NCBI RefSeq assembly: GCF_001306035.1
Contig: NZ_LGCM01000046.1
Location: 1 to 64,000, forward strand
Length of the DNA: 64,000 nt
DNA from: Levilinea saccharolytica
Lineage (GTDB): Bacteria > Chloroflexota > Anaerolineae > Anaerolineales > Anaerolineaceae
Direction of reading: 5' to 3'
Positions within the stretch are counted from its first letter, which is position 1, and each line of letters opens with the position of its first letter. Made by a program: the position numbers and the translations under genes. The notes under the pieces are model-generated. The model was given only the letters and a program-made list of their open reading frames with translations. It had not been told where the DNA came from and did no database searches. This document shows, in pieces, positions 7,387 through 16,338 of the stretch.

Positions 7387-8973
7387 ATGAACGACCCCTC
7401 ACGCTCTTCTCTGGAACTGCTCTATCATGTGAGCCGCGAACTATCCAGCATGTTGGATCTGCCCACCTTGCTGCAGCGCGTCTTAACCCTGAGCGTTGAC
7501 AGCGTGGGGGCCGAACGCGCCACCCTGATCATCCTCGATGCACAGCTCAACCCCCTGGATGCGGCCATTATCTACAACCAGCAGTACATCCCCGATACCA
7601 CCCGCCAACTGCAGGCCACCCTCGACCAGGGCCTGGCGGGCTGGGTGCTGCGCCACCGCCAACCCGCGCTGATCACCAACACCGCCCAGGACGAACGCTG
7701 GCTGCGCCGCCCCGATGACACCCAGCCGCGAGGCGGCGAAAAATCCGCCGTCTGCGTGCTGCTGCCGGTGCGCGACCAGCCCGTGGGCGTGCTTACCATG
7801 GTCCATTCCGTTCCCGGCTTCTTCAACGAAGAGCATTTAGCCCTGCTCCAATCCATCGCCGATCTGGCCGGCGTGGCCGTGCATAACGCCCGCCTGTACA
7901 CCTCGGTGGAAATTGCCACTCGCCGCTACCATGAATTGTTTGAAGATTCCATTGACTCCATTCTCATCAGCGACCTGAGCGGCGTGATCATGGAAGCCAA
8001 CCGTCAGGCCCTGCACACCCTGGGCTACCCCTCGGTGGGCCTGCTGGGGCGCAACATCGGCGAGGTGCATCCCGTGCAGTGGGATCTCTTCGGCAGCCAT
8101 TTGGAGCTGCTGGATGCCGCCCGCACCATTTCCTATGAATCCGCCCTGCGCTGCTGGAGCGGCGAAACCCTGCCGGTGCAGGTGTACGTGCGCAAGGTCA
8201 CCCTGGAAGAGGAGACCATGCTGCAGTGGACCCTGCGAGATATTTCTGAGCGCAAGCGCATGGCCGCCATGCAGGAAGATCTGACCTCGATGGTGTATCA
8301 CGACCTGCGCTCGCCGCTGGCCAACATCATCAGCTCCATTGACATGCTGGAAACTTTGCTGCCCAGCGCGGGCGAAGCCGCCCCAACTCGCTCGGTGTTT
8401 GCCATCCTCAAGCGCTCCACCGAACGCATGCAGCGCCTGGTCAATTCGCTCCTGGATATCCACCGCCTGGAAGACGGCCAGCCCATCTCAAACCAGCAAA
8501 CGGTGCCCCTGGCCGACCTGCTGCGCGACTGCGTGGAGATTGTGACTCCGGGGTCCGAGAGCAAAAGTCAAGAAATTCAAACTGTCGTTCCGCCCGATTT
8601 CCCCCATTTGTGGATTGATCCGGATATGATCCGGCGCGTTTTGATCAATCTGCTCGAAAACGCGGTAAAATTCACCCCGCTGCACGGCAAGATTCAGGTT
8701 GGCGGCAAATTGGAAGGCGATTGGGCGGTGCTGTGGGTGCAGGATTCTGGCCCCGGCATCCCTGCGGAAGCTCGCGAACGGATTTTTGAAAAATTCGTCC
8801 GGCTGCAATCCGGCCCCGGCATCCCCAAAGGGGTGGGGTTGGGGCTTTCTTTTTGCCGTTTGGCGGTGGAAGCCCACGGCGGGAATATTTGGGTCGAAAA
8901 TAAACCCAGCGGGGGCAGCTCCTTTCAATTCCGGCTGCCGCTGGCTCACAACCTGGATGAATTATCGCTGTAG
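7387..8973 (+). CDS. GAF-PAS sensor histidine kinase
   Basis: The protein is 528 aa from ATG 7387; GGAG lies 9 bases upstream, and longer in-frame starts inside the preceding gene are rejected. It lacks membrane segments. Domains are GAF (about 15-165), PAS (about 175-280), a HisKA dimerisation domain with the phosphoacceptor His in MVYHDLRSPLANI (about 302), and a HATPase_c domain with N box (VLINLLENAVKFTP), G1 box (DSGPGIP) and G2 box (GVGLGLSFCRLAVEAHGG). It should be a soluble kinase sensing a small ligand or redox state. No response regulator gene is adjacent, so its partner is elsewhere. Confidence 0.92.
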   Translation: MNDPSRSSLELLYHVSRELSSMLDLPTLLQRVLTLSVDSVGAERATLIILDAQLNPLDAAIIYNQQYIPDTTRQLQATLDQGLAGWVLRHRQPALITNTAQDERWLRRPDDTQPRGGEKSAVCVLLPVRDQPVGVLTMVHSVPGFFNEEHLALLQSIADLAGVAVHNARLYTSVEIATRRYHELFEDSIDSILISDLSGVIMEANRQALHTLGYPSVGLLGRNIGEVHPVQWDLFGSHLELLDAARTISYESALRCWSGETLPVQVYVRKVTLEEETMLQWTLRDISERKRMAAMQEDLTSMVYHDLRSPLANIISSIDMLETLLPSAGEAAPTRSVFAILKRSTERMQRLVNSLLDIHRLEDGQPISNQQTVPLADLLRDCVEIVTPGSESKSQEIQTVVPPDFPHLWIDPDMIRRVLINLLENAVKFTPLHGKIQVGGKLEGDWAVLWVQDSGPGIPAEARERIFEKFVRLQSGPGIPKGVGLGLSFCRLAVEAHGGNIWVENKPSGGSSFQFRLPLAHNLDELSL

Positions 8974-9000
8974 ACGATCTTATTGTTTTGAGGAGCAGGA

Positions 9001-9861
9001 ATGCAAGAAATTGCGTCTCGTGTGTACATAGAAAACTCATATCCCGGCGTCACCCTGGGCGCAATCAATTGGCCGCACGGTCTGATTCTTATTGACGCAC
9101 CCTTCCGCGCAGAGGATGCGCGTTCCTGGCGTTCGGCGCTGCTCAACCTGGGCGGCGGGGTGGAACGCCTGTTGATCAACCTCGATTCCCACCTGGACCG
9201 CACCCTGGGCGCGCGCGCCATGGACTGCACCGTGGTGGGTCACGAAAAAACCGCCAGCATCTTTTCTGAACGCCCCCTGACCTTTAAGGCGCAGCCGGGC
9301 GAAGGCGGGGCCGAATGGGAACTGGTCAACGGCCTGGGCAGCGTGCGCTGGGCGCCCCCGGAAATCACCTTCTCGCACCACCTGCGAATTGAATGGGACA
9401 GCAGCCCCATCCTGCTGCAGCACCGCCCCGGCCCCACCGCGGGTTCCATTTGGGTGGAGCTGCGCGAACAGCAGGTGATCTTCCTGGGCGACGCGGTCAT
9501 GCCCAACCAGCCGCCTTTCCTGGCCAGCGCCGACCTACCCGCCTGGATCGAAACCCTGCGCGTGCTGGAACAGCCCTCATACGCCAACGCCACGCTGATC
9601 AGCGGGCGGGGTGGGGTGGTGTTGATGGAAGAGGTTCGCAATCAAATCGAATTTCTCAGCCGCGTGCAAAACGCGCTGGAAGGGCTGCACCGCGCAGATG
9701 CCGCGCCGGAGCAAACCCTCAGCCTGGTGGATGAATTGCTCTCAGGCTTCCGCTTCCCCGGCGAGTACCGCAACCTGTACCGCCAGCGTCTGGTGGGCGG
9801 GCTGATCCAATATTACCGCGCAAAATTCTGCCCGACCCCCGAAACACACGCGTCCCCGTAG
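9001..9861 (+). CDS. Metallo-beta-lactamase-fold protein with degenerate metal site
   Basis: This 286-aa protein follows the metallo-beta-lactamase fold layout: GLILIDAPF strand-turn, a metal-loop region, and FLGDAVM followed by ADLPAWIETLRVLE, typical of the superfamily. The metal ligands are largely lost. The HxHxDH loop reads LDSHLDR, the usual G-H-T-P-G-S reads GPTAGS, and the last His site reads ISGRGG; the Asp of FLGDAVM remains. It is therefore probably not a standard zinc or iron hydrolase, and may be a binding or regulatory relative. GAGGAG lies upstream of the ATG, 27 bases after the histidine kinase, so the two are probably in one operon. The stop codon lies inside the terminator loop. 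Confidence 0.72.
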   Translation: MQEIASRVYIENSYPGVTLGAINWPHGLILIDAPFRAEDARSWRSALLNLGGGVERLLINLDSHLDRTLGARAMDCTVVGHEKTASIFSERPLTFKAQPGEGGAEWELVNGLGSVRWAPPEITFSHHLRIEWDSSPILLQHRPGPTAGSIWVELREQQVIFLGDAVMPNQPPFLASADLPAWIETLRVLEQPSYANATLISGRGGVVLMEEVRNQIEFLSRVQNALEGLHRADAAPEQTLSLVDELLSGFRFPGEYRNLYRQRLVGGLIQYYRAKFCPTPETHASP

Positions 9862-9876
9862 GGACGCGTTTTTTTT
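9848..9876 (+). terminator. Intrinsic terminator overlapping the gene end
   Basis: ACGCGTCCC and GGGACGCGT form a stem over a CGTA loop, followed by eight T. The TAG stop codon of the preceding gene is in the loop and stem. Confidence 0.85.
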
Positions 9877-9880
9877 GGGT

Positions 9881-10255
9881 CGCCGGTCTTCCCCAAAATC
9901 CAATCCACGTTGGGGCACGCCGGTCTTCTACCAGGCTCCAATCCCTGTTGGGGCACGCCGGTCTTCTACCCGGCCCCGATGGTCATCTAGGTAGGCGTGC
10001 CCATGTGCCGGTCTTCTACCAAATCCAATCCACGTTGGGGCACCCCGGTCTTCCACCAAAGTCCGATCCCTGTTGGGGCACGCCGGTCTTCTACCCGGCT
10101 CTAAGGGTCATCTACGTAGGCGTGCCCTTGTGCCGGTCTTCCCCAGAATCCAATCCACGTTGGAGCACGCCGGTCTTCTACCCGGCTCTGATTCACGTTG
10201 GGGCACGCCGGTCTTCTACCCGGCTCCGATGGTCATCTACGTAGGCGTACCCGAA
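9881..10255 (+). repeat. 125-bp higher-order tandem repeat, three copies
   Basis: The core (C/T)GCCGGTCTTC recurs at 9881, 9918, 9956, 10006, 10043, 10081, 10131, 10168 and 10206. The spacing is 37, 38 and 50 bases, repeated three times, so the block has a period of exactly 125 bases with three sub-units. The 50-base sub-unit also carries CTACGTAGGCGTGCCC. There is no spacer diversity as in CRISPR. The same modules recur, inverted, at 56914-57291. Predicted frames through it are spurious. Confidence 0.92.
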
Positions 10256-10314
10256 TTTCGGCGTGCCCGCATTTCGGCGCGCCCAAATTTCTCCTCACCC
10301 AGATTTCCTCGCGC

Positions 10315-10962
10315 CTAACCCGCCTTTTGCCCGCACTCCGCGCAGAACTTAGCCCCCGGCACCAGCTTGGCCCCGCAGCCCGTACAGAATTCCGATGATT
10401 TCAGCTTCGCCCCGCACTCCGGGCAGAATTTGGCATTGGTCGCCTGGGGCGCGCCGCACTGCGGGCAGCTGGCGCGGATGGTTTCCCGCCAGTTTTCCTC
10501 GCCCAGCTTCTTATCCTCTTCGGCCATGGCCGCGTGCGCCCACACCTCTTCCACCGAGCGCGAAGACTGCGCAGCCGACATCTCTACGCCTAAATCCGGC
10601 GCACAGCCCTTGCACAGCCCCTTTTTGGTGTTCCAACATTTCTCCCGGCACACCCAGGCCGAACAGCGCGGGCACTGCATGAACTGCGGGCGCAGCTCTT
10701 TGGCCGCTTCCACAAAGGCCTCGTCATGCGCGCGTTCCCAGTTGGCCGAGCGCACCGATTCGCTGGCGTTGGCCGCCGTGCTGAACACGCCCCCAAACAG
10801 GCTGCTGGCCGTGCCCAGCGCGCTGCTGATCTTGCCGATGGCATACGGGCGAAAGCTGGTGCGAAAGCCGTTGCTGCACCGGTCGCAGAAGAATTCAAAC
10901 TGGAAGCCTTGTTCGGTGCTCTTATCGCTGTAGTTCCGGCTGAATTGGATCGAATCACTCAT
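10315..10962 (-). CDS. Zinc-ribbon protein with two C-terminal double ribbons
   Basis: The protein is 215 aa from ATG 10962, which has AGGAG at good distance; a longer upstream start is rejected. The N-terminal half has a CDRC pair (about 26-29) and a glycine/alanine-rich, possibly membrane-associating stretch around ISSALGTASSLFGGVF. The middle has QCPRC, CREKC and CKGC. The C-terminus has SCPQCG..FCPECG and FCTGCG..FCAECG zinc ribbons (about 165-213). Such proteins are usually scaffolds or adaptors; the partner is unknown. It is isolated between the repeat array and the divergent aminotransferase gene. Confidence 0.72.
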   Translation of the reverse strand: MSDSIQFSRNYSDKSTEQGFQFEFFCDRCSNGFRTSFRPYAIGKISSALGTASSLFGGVFSTAANASESVRSANWERAHDEAFVEAAKELRPQFMQCPRCSAWVCREKCWNTKKGLCKGCAPDLGVEMSAAQSSRSVEEVWAHAAMAEEDKKLGEENWRETIRASCPQCGAPQATNAKFCPECGAKLKSSEFCTGCGAKLVPGAKFCAECGQKAG

Positions 10963-11173
10963 CGCAAAGACTCCTGTTATCTGATGATGGCGGTTGAACG
11001 CCCCGGGCCGCGGTCCGAGACGGGTTAAGTATAGCCCCAAACCCCGCCCTTGCAAACTGAAACAGCCCCCGCCAAAACCTGCGGGATTTTCCTTTGGGCG
11101 CAGCGCGCATTTGGAATAAAATAATGGAGGGTCTCAACAGCCCAACCCTAAACAATCAGTCCTGGAGGACAGC

Positions 11174-12307
11174 ATGAAACGGCCTTTGCTCATGATCCCC
11201 GGTCCGGTGGAATTTGAAAGCGATGTCCTGGCGGCCATGGCCACCCCCGCCCACAGCCACGTGAGCGCAGAGTTTATCGAGGTCTTCGGTCAGGCCCTGG
11301 AAGACCTGCGCACCGTTTTTGCCGCGCCGGACGGCACGCCCTTCGTCATCCCCGGCAGCGGCACCTGCGCCATGGAGCTGGCGGTTGCCAACCTGGTGGA
11401 ACCCGGCGACCGCGCCGTGCTGACCGAGACCGGCTACTTCTCCTGGCGCATGCGCGACCTGCTGGAACGCCACGGGGCGGTGGTGGACATGGTCCACGCC
11501 CCAGCGGGCAGCGCCCCCAGCGTGGAGGCGGTGGAAGCCGCCCTGCGCAAAGGCGCCAAGCTGCTGGCCGTCACCCATGTGGATACCTCCACCGGTGTGT
11601 TGGCCCCCCTGGCCGAGTACGCCGCCGCCGCCCACCGCCACGGTGCCCTGGTGCTGGCGGATGGGGTCTGCTCGGTGGGCGGGCAGGAATTGCGCATGCA
11701 GGATTGGGGCGTGGATGTGGTGCTGACCGGCTCGCAAAAGGCCCTGGCTGTGCCCGCGGGGCTGGCCCTGGTGATGGCTCGCCCGGCCGCCCTGCAGGCC
11801 TTCCATGCGCGGCGCGCCCCCGTGGGCAGTTATTACGCCGATTGGGGTCTGTGGCTGCCGGTCATGGAAGCCTATTTGGAGCGCAAGGCCGCTTATTTCG
11901 GCACCCCCGCGGTGAACAACGTCTTCGCCCTGGGAACCAGCCTGCGCCAGATTCTGGCCGAGGGCATGGAAGCCCGTTGGCAGCGCCATGCGCGCCTGTC
12001 GCGCGCCTTTAAAGCCGGGGCCGCCGCCCTGGGGCTGGAACAGATCCCCGCCGAAGCCTATCAGGCCGTCACCCTCACCACCCTCTATTACCCGCAGGGC
12101 AAAGACGCCTCTGGCCTGAAAGCCGTCACCGAAGCCGGCGTCACCCTGGCGGGCGGCCTGTACCCCGACCTGAAAGCCCGCTACTTCCGCGTGGGTCACA
12201 TGGGCACTGCCCGCATCGGCGACCTGCTCACCACCCTGGCCGCCATCGAAGCCGCCTACGACCTGCCGCGCGGGGCGGGTGTGGCCGCCGCCCAGCAGGC
12301 CTGGTAA
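11174..12307 (+). CDS. Alanine/serine-glyoxylate aminotransferase family (class V)
   Basis: This 377-aa PLP enzyme begins LLMIPGPVEF, the signature start of alanine-glyoxylate and serine-glyoxylate aminotransferases. PLP contacts are visible in GSGTCAMELAV (about 63), ADGVCSVGG (about 165) and the Schiff-base Lys in TGSQKALAVPAG (about 192). The C-terminal FRVGHMG is also typical. The likely reaction is transfer of an amino group to glyoxylate, giving glycine. GGAGG precedes the ATG. It lies 15 bases before an aldolase gene that resembles 4-hydroxy-2-oxoglutarate aldolase, which would supply glyoxylate. Confidence 0.87.
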   Translation: MKRPLLMIPGPVEFESDVLAAMATPAHSHVSAEFIEVFGQALEDLRTVFAAPDGTPFVIPGSGTCAMELAVANLVEPGDRAVLTETGYFSWRMRDLLERHGAVVDMVHAPAGSAPSVEAVEAALRKGAKLLAVTHVDTSTGVLAPLAEYAAAAHRHGALVLADGVCSVGGQELRMQDWGVDVVLTGSQKALAVPAGLALVMARPAALQAFHARRAPVGSYYADWGLWLPVMEAYLERKAAYFGTPAVNNVFALGTSLRQILAEGMEARWQRHARLSRAFKAGAAALGLEQIPAEAYQAVTLTTLYYPQGKDASGLKAVTEAGVTLAGGLYPDLKARYFRVGHMGTARIGDLLTTLAAIEAAYDLPRGAGVAAAQQAW

Positions 12308-12322
12308 GGCAGAGCCCCCCTC

Positions 12323-13219
12323 ATGGATCTTTCCGGCATCTACCCCCCCATCGCCATCCCCTTCACCCAGGAGGAGGCGATTGACTTCGAAAGCCTGCAT
12401 TTTAACTTGCAGCGCTGGCTGAGCGAACCCATTGACGGCCTGGTCGTGCCTGGCTCCAACAGCGAGGCCGCTTACATGAGCCTGGAAGAACGCCTGGCGG
12501 TGATGCGTGTGTGCGCCCAGGCCGCGCGCGCCGCGGGCAAACGCCTCATCGCCGGAACGGGCATGGAGACCACCGCCGACACCATCCGCCTGACCCAGGC
12601 CGCCGCCGAGCTGGGGGCGGATGCGGCCCTGCTGCTGCCGCCCTATTTTTACAAGCCTGCCATGAACCGCGCTGTGCTCACCGCCCACTACCGGGCCGTG
12701 GCCGACGCTTCGCCCATCCCTCTGCTGGTCTACAACGTGCCCCAGTTCACCGGCGTGGCCTTCGATAACCCCACCCTGGTGGAGCTGGCCCAGCATGAAA
12801 AGATTGCGGGCATCAAAGACAGCTCCAGCAACATCGTGCAGATGGCTTCGCTGAAAGCCCTGTGCCCCTCCTTCCAGATCTTCGCCGGAACGGGCAGCGC
12901 CCTGCTGCCCTTCCTCAGCATCGGCGGGGCTGGCTGCATCGCCGCCCTGGCCAACTTTGCCGCCGCCGCGCTGCGCGAGGTGTGGCAGGCTTACGCCGCC
13001 GGGCGCAACGCCGAAGCCGCCGCCTTGCAGGTACGCCTGGCGCAGATCAACGCCGCCGTCACCAGCACCTACGGCGTTCCCGGCCTCAAATACGCCATGC
13101 AGCGCTGCGGCTACCGCGGCGGTTGGCCGCGGCGGCCTTTGCTGCCGCTGGATGCCTCCGGGCAGGCCGCTGTGGACGCTCTGCTGGACGCGCTGGGCCT
13201 GGCCGCCCCCAATTCCTAA
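12323..13219 (+). CDS. DapA-superfamily aldolase, probably 4-hydroxy-2-oxoglutarate aldolase-like
   Basis: This 298-aa (beta/alpha)8 aldolase has the Schiff-base Lys in AGIKDSS (about 165) and the Tyr in LVYNVP (about 137). The substrate loop reads VPGSNSEA rather than the GTTGE of dihydrodipicolinate synthase. The C-terminal INAAVTSTYGVPGLKYAM and the following CGYRGG resemble mitochondrial-type 4-hydroxy-2-oxoglutarate aldolase, which splits its substrate into pyruvate and glyoxylate. Position after a glyoxylate aminotransferase supports this. DapA itself, N-acetylneuraminate lyase or KDG aldolase remain possible. There is no strong Shine-Dalgarno; translation is probably coupled to the upstream gene. 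Confidence 0.72.
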   Translation: MDLSGIYPPIAIPFTQEEAIDFESLHFNLQRWLSEPIDGLVVPGSNSEAAYMSLEERLAVMRVCAQAARAAGKRLIAGTGMETTADTIRLTQAAAELGADAALLLPPYFYKPAMNRAVLTAHYRAVADASPIPLLVYNVPQFTGVAFDNPTLVELAQHEKIAGIKDSSSNIVQMASLKALCPSFQIFAGTGSALLPFLSIGGAGCIAALANFAAAALREVWQAYAAGRNAEAAALQVRLAQINAAVTSTYGVPGLKYAMQRCGYRGGWPRRPLLPLDASGQAAVDALLDALGLAAPNS

Positions 13220-13221
13220 AA

Positions 13222-13258
13222 TCCTCGCCCCTCGCCGCGCCCTGCGGTGGGGGGCTTT
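13222..13258 (+). terminator. Possible weak terminator hairpin
   Basis: CCCC-CGCCGC and GCGG-GGGG can form an imperfect stem followed by CTTTCC. Placement after the aldolase gene fits, but the T-run is short. Confidence 0.35.
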
Positions 13259-13268
13259 CCGGCGGTGA

Positions 13269-13287
13269 TATAATCCAAACGAAAGGA
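13269..13287 (+). promoter_or_regulatory. -10 box and Shine-Dalgarno of the asparaginase gene
   Basis: A TATAAT box (13269-13274) is followed by GAAAGGA (13281-13287), 10 bases before the ATG at 13298. This gives a very short leader. Confidence 0.5.
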
Positions 13288-13297
13288 CCCCCTATCC

Positions 13298-14344
13298 ATG
13301 ACCCACCAACCCTACCAACCTGTGCTCGAAGTCACCCGCGGTTCAACGGTTGAATCCGTTCACTACGGCGCCGTCGCCATCGTCGATTCCCACGGCAAGC
13401 TGCTGGCCAGTTACGGCGACCCGGATGCCGTCACCTTCCTGCGTTCCACCGCCAAGCCCTTTCAGGCCCTGCATTTCATGGAACTGGGCGGCGCGGATCG
13501 GTACGGCTTCACCGATGAAGAAGTGGCGCTGATGTGCGCTTCTCATTCGGGGACGGATGAGCACGTGCGCGTGGTGAAATCCATGCAGAGCAAGATCGGG
13601 GTCACCGAAGATCACCTCATGTGCGGGGTGCATTACCCCCTGTATGATAAGCTTAAATACGAGATGATCGCCCGCGGCGAAACCCCCACCCCCTACCGCC
13701 ACAACTGCTCCGGCAAGCACACCGGCATGTTGGCCCAGGCCCAGCTGCGCGGCGTGCCCCTGGAAGATTACTTGAATTTTGATCACCCAGTGCAAAAGAT
13801 GAACCTGCAAACCTTTGCGGAGATGTGCGGCATCCCGGAAAAGGATGTGGAACTGGGCATTGACGGCTGCTCGGCCCCCGTGTTTGCCGTGCCGCTGCGC
13901 AAAGCCGCCTACGGCTACGCGCGCCTGTGCGACCCGTTTGAACTGGAAGAAAAACGCGCCGCCGCCTGCCGCCGCCTCACCCGCGCCATGAGCAGCTTCC
14001 CCTTCATGGTGGCCGGGCCGGAGCGCTTTGACACCCTGTTCATGGAACAGGGCGGCGGACGGATGATCTCGAAGGCCGGCGCCGAGGGCTATCAGGGCAT
14101 CGGCCTGCTGCCGGGGGTGCTTTCGCCCGACAGCCCCGGCGTGGGCATCATGTTCAAGATCGCCGACGGCGATCAGGGCGGCCGCGCCCGTCCCGCCCTG
14201 GCCGCAGCCCTGGTGCGCATGTTGGGCTTGCTCAACGACGAACAGATGCAGGCCCTGGCCGAATTTGACCACCCCGTGGTGCGCAACTGGCGCAAACTGG
14301 CCGTGGGCGAAATCCGCACCTGCTTCCAACTGACCTGGCACTAG
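13298..14344 (+). CDS. L-asparaginase II (Rhizobium-type family)
   Basis: This 348-aa protein matches the Asparaginase_II family (unrelated to E. coli AnsB): RGSTVESVHYGAVAIVD at the N-terminus, FLRSTAKPFQAL (about 48-59) with the family's S-x-x-K, CASHSGTDEHV (about 80), NCSGKHTGMLA (about 135), and GIDGCSAPVFAVPL (about 188). It should convert asparagine to aspartate and ammonia. Full length for the family. It has its own TATAAT box and is followed after 16 bases by an endonuclease III gene. Confidence 0.92.
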   Translation: MTHQPYQPVLEVTRGSTVESVHYGAVAIVDSHGKLLASYGDPDAVTFLRSTAKPFQALHFMELGGADRYGFTDEEVALMCASHSGTDEHVRVVKSMQSKIGVTEDHLMCGVHYPLYDKLKYEMIARGETPTPYRHNCSGKHTGMLAQAQLRGVPLEDYLNFDHPVQKMNLQTFAEMCGIPEKDVELGIDGCSAPVFAVPLRKAAYGYARLCDPFELEEKRAAACRRLTRAMSSFPFMVAGPERFDTLFMEQGGGRMISKAGAEGYQGIGLLPGVLSPDSPGVGIMFKIADGDQGGRARPALAAALVRMLGLLNDEQMQALAEFDHPVVRNWRKLAVGEIRTCFQLTWH

Positions 14345-14360
14345 CCAACCCCCACAGCGC

Positions 14361-15032
14361 ATGAGCGACCTGCCCGCCAAAGCCGAAACCATCTACCAAC
14401 GCCTGTTGGATCACCTGGGGCTGCCCGCCTGGAGCGAACCCCAGCCCCCGCTGGATGAACTGGTCTCCACCATCCTGTCGCAGAACACCAACGACCGCAA
14501 CCGCGACCAGGCCTTCCACAGTCTGCGCGCACGCTTTCCCACCTGGGAGGCCGTGCGCGACGCTGACCCCGCGGCGGTGATCGAAGCCGTGCGCATCGCC
14601 GGTCTGGCCAACCAGAAAGGCCCGCGCATTCAGGCCGTGCTGCGCCAGATCACCGCGGAGCGCGGAGAGCTGGATCTGGCCTTCCTGAAAGACTGGCCGC
14701 CCGAAGAAGCCCACGCCTGGCTGACGCGCTTTAAGGGCGTGGGCCCCAAAACCGCCGCCATCGTGCTGGTCTTTTCGCTGGGCATGCCCGCTTTTCCGGT
14801 GGACACGCACGTGCACCGCGTCAGCGGCCGGTTGGGTCTGCGCCCGCCCGCCATGAACGCCGAGCAAAGCCACCCCCATCTGGCCGGACTGTTCCGCCCT
14901 GAAACCTACGGACCCGCCCACCTCAACCTCATCCGCCTGGGGCGGGAAATTTGCCACGCGCGCAAGCCGGACTGCCCCCACTGCCCGCTGACCGACCTGT
15001 GCGACGATTACCAGCAGCGCCAGCAAGGCTAG
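14361..15032 (+). CDS. nth: Endonuclease III family DNA glycosylase/AP lyase
   Basis: This 223-aa protein has the helix-hairpin-helix FKGVGPKTA (about 123-131) with the catalytic Lys, the catalytic Asp in FPVDTHVHRV (about 147) and a C-terminal iron-sulfur loop C-x6-C-x2-C-x5-C (CHARKPDCPHCPLTDLC). It removes oxidised pyrimidines in base-excision repair. Length is typical. The Shine-Dalgarno is weak, and it may be translated from the asparaginase mRNA. It converges on metK with a shared terminator between. Confidence 0.9.
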   Translation: MSDLPAKAETIYQRLLDHLGLPAWSEPQPPLDELVSTILSQNTNDRNRDQAFHSLRARFPTWEAVRDADPAAVIEAVRIAGLANQKGPRIQAVLRQITAERGELDLAFLKDWPPEEAHAWLTRFKGVGPKTAAIVLVFSLGMPAFPVDTHVHRVSGRLGLRPPAMNAEQSHPHLAGLFRPETYGPAHLNLIRLGREICHARKPDCPHCPLTDLCDDYQQRQQG

Positions 15033-15057
15033 CCCCGGCGCACAGCCCTTAAATCAT

Positions 15058-15090
15058 ACGGAGCGGCCAAAAACTGGCCGCTCCGTTTGT
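15058..15090. terminator. Bidirectional terminator between endonuclease III and metK
   Basis: ACGGAGCGGCCA and TGGCCGCTCCGT form a perfect 12-bp stem with a five-base loop. It sits between the ends of two convergent genes. Confidence 0.85.
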
Positions 15091-15110
15091 GTATTTGTGC
15101 TGCCCAGGAA

Positions 15111-16322
15111 TTACAGGCCGGCCGCCGCGCGCAGCGCCGCCGCCTTGTTGGTGCGTTCCCAGCTCAAATCCAGGTCGTCGCGCCCAAAGTGGCCGTAGGC
15201 CGCCGTCTGGCGGTAAATGGGCTTGCGCAGATCCAGATCGTGGATGATGGCGCCGGGGCGCAGGTCAAAGTGCTGACCGACCAGCTCGGCGATCTTCTCA
15301 TCCGGGATCAGGCCCGTGCCGAAAGTTTCCACGTTGATGCTCAGGGGGCGCGCCACACCGATGGCGTAAGCCACCTGGATCTCGCAGCGTTCCGCCAGGC
15401 CCGCCGCCACGATGTTCTTGGCCGCCCACCGCGCCGCATACGCGCCGGAGCGGTCCACCTTCGTCGGGTCCTTGCCCGAGAAAGCCCCGCCGCCGTGACG
15501 GCCCATGCCGCCGTAGGTGTCCACGATGATCTTGCGGCCGGTCACGCCCGCATCGCCCATCGGGCCGCCAATCACAAAGCGGCCGGTGGGGTTGACGAAG
15601 ATCTTCATGCCGCCGTCCACCATCTCAGCGGGGATCACGGGGTTAATCACATGCTCAATCACGCCCGCGCGGATCTCTTCCTGGCTGACTTCCGGAGCGT
15701 GCTGAGTGCTGATCAGCACCGTATCCACGCGCACGGGTTTGCCGTACTGGTATTCCACCGTCACCTGCGATTTGCCGTCCGGGCGCAGCCACGGCAGGGT
15801 GCCGTTCTTGCGCACTTCGGTCAGGCGGCGGGTGAGGTTGTGGGCCAGATAAATGGGCATGGGCATCAGGGTGGGGGTTTCGTTGCAGGCATAGCCAAAC
15901 ATCATGCCCTGATCCCCCGCGCCGACCGCTTCGATCTCGGCTTCGGTCATCTGCCCGGCTTTGGCTTCCATGGCCTTATCCACGCCCATGGCGATGTCGC
16001 CGGACTGGTTGGCAATGGCCACCTGCACGGCGCAGGTGTTGGCGTCAAAGCCCTTGATGGAGTTGTCGTAACCGATCTCGCGCACCACATCGCGCACCAG
16101 GCGGTCAAAATCCACAAAGCCGCGGGTGGTGATCTCGCCCAAAACCATCACAAAGCCGGTCTTAGTGGCGGTTTCGCAGGCCACGCGCGAATAGGGGTCC
16201 TGCGCCAGGCAGGCGTCCAGCACCGCATCCGAAACCTGGTCGCAGAGCTTGTCCGGGTGCCCTTCGGTGACCGATTCAGAAGTGAACAGGTACTTGGGGG
16301 AGTTCATAAAGGTGTTGTTCAT
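15111..16322 (-). CDS. metK: S-adenosylmethionine synthetase
   Basis: This 403-aa protein matches MetK over full length: [20 protein letters not shown] (ATP-binding His), [12 protein letters not shown] (about 137), [20 protein letters not shown] (phosphate loop) and the C-terminal YGHFGR. It makes SAM from methionine and ATP in the cytoplasm. The start is ATG 16322 with AAAAGGAG 9 bases upstream. Expression is controlled by a SAM-I riboswitch with its own promoter and terminator in the 200-base leader, a direct product-feedback design. Confidence 0.97.
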   Translation of the reverse strand: MNNTFMNSPKYLFTSESVTEGHPDKLCDQVSDAVLDACLAQDPYSRVACETATKTGFVMVLGEITTRGFVDFDRLVRDVVREIGYDNSIKGFDANTCAVQVAIANQSGDIAMGVDKAMEAKAGQMTEAEIEAVGAGDQGMMFGYACNETPTLMPMPIYLAHNLTRRLTEVRKNGTLPWLRPDGKSQVTVEYQYGKPVRVDTVLISTQHAPEVSQEEIRAGVIEHVINPVIPAEMVDGGMKIFVNPTGRFVIGGPMGDAGVTGRKIIVDTYGGMGRHGGGAFSGKDPTKVDRSGAYAARWAAKNIVAAGLAERCEIQVAYAIGVARPLSINVETFGTGLIPDEKIAELVGQHFDLRPGAIIHDLDLRKPIYRQTAAYGHFGRDDLDLSWERTNKAAALRAAAGL

Positions 16323-16338
16323 TCAAATGTCTCCTTTT

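Noticed and set aside
9881-10255. CRISPR array
   Set aside because: Repeats are contiguous with no variable spacers and no cas genes are in the window.
9948-10398. Frames of 66-98 codons through the 9.9-kb repeat array
   Set aside because: They arise from the tandem repeat having no stops in one frame; composition follows the repeat and no ribosome sites are present.
11156-12796. 546-codon frame antisense to the aminotransferase and aldolase genes
   Set aside because: Long antisense frame caused by high third-position GC; Gly/His/Gln-rich and without domains, while the sense genes are clear.
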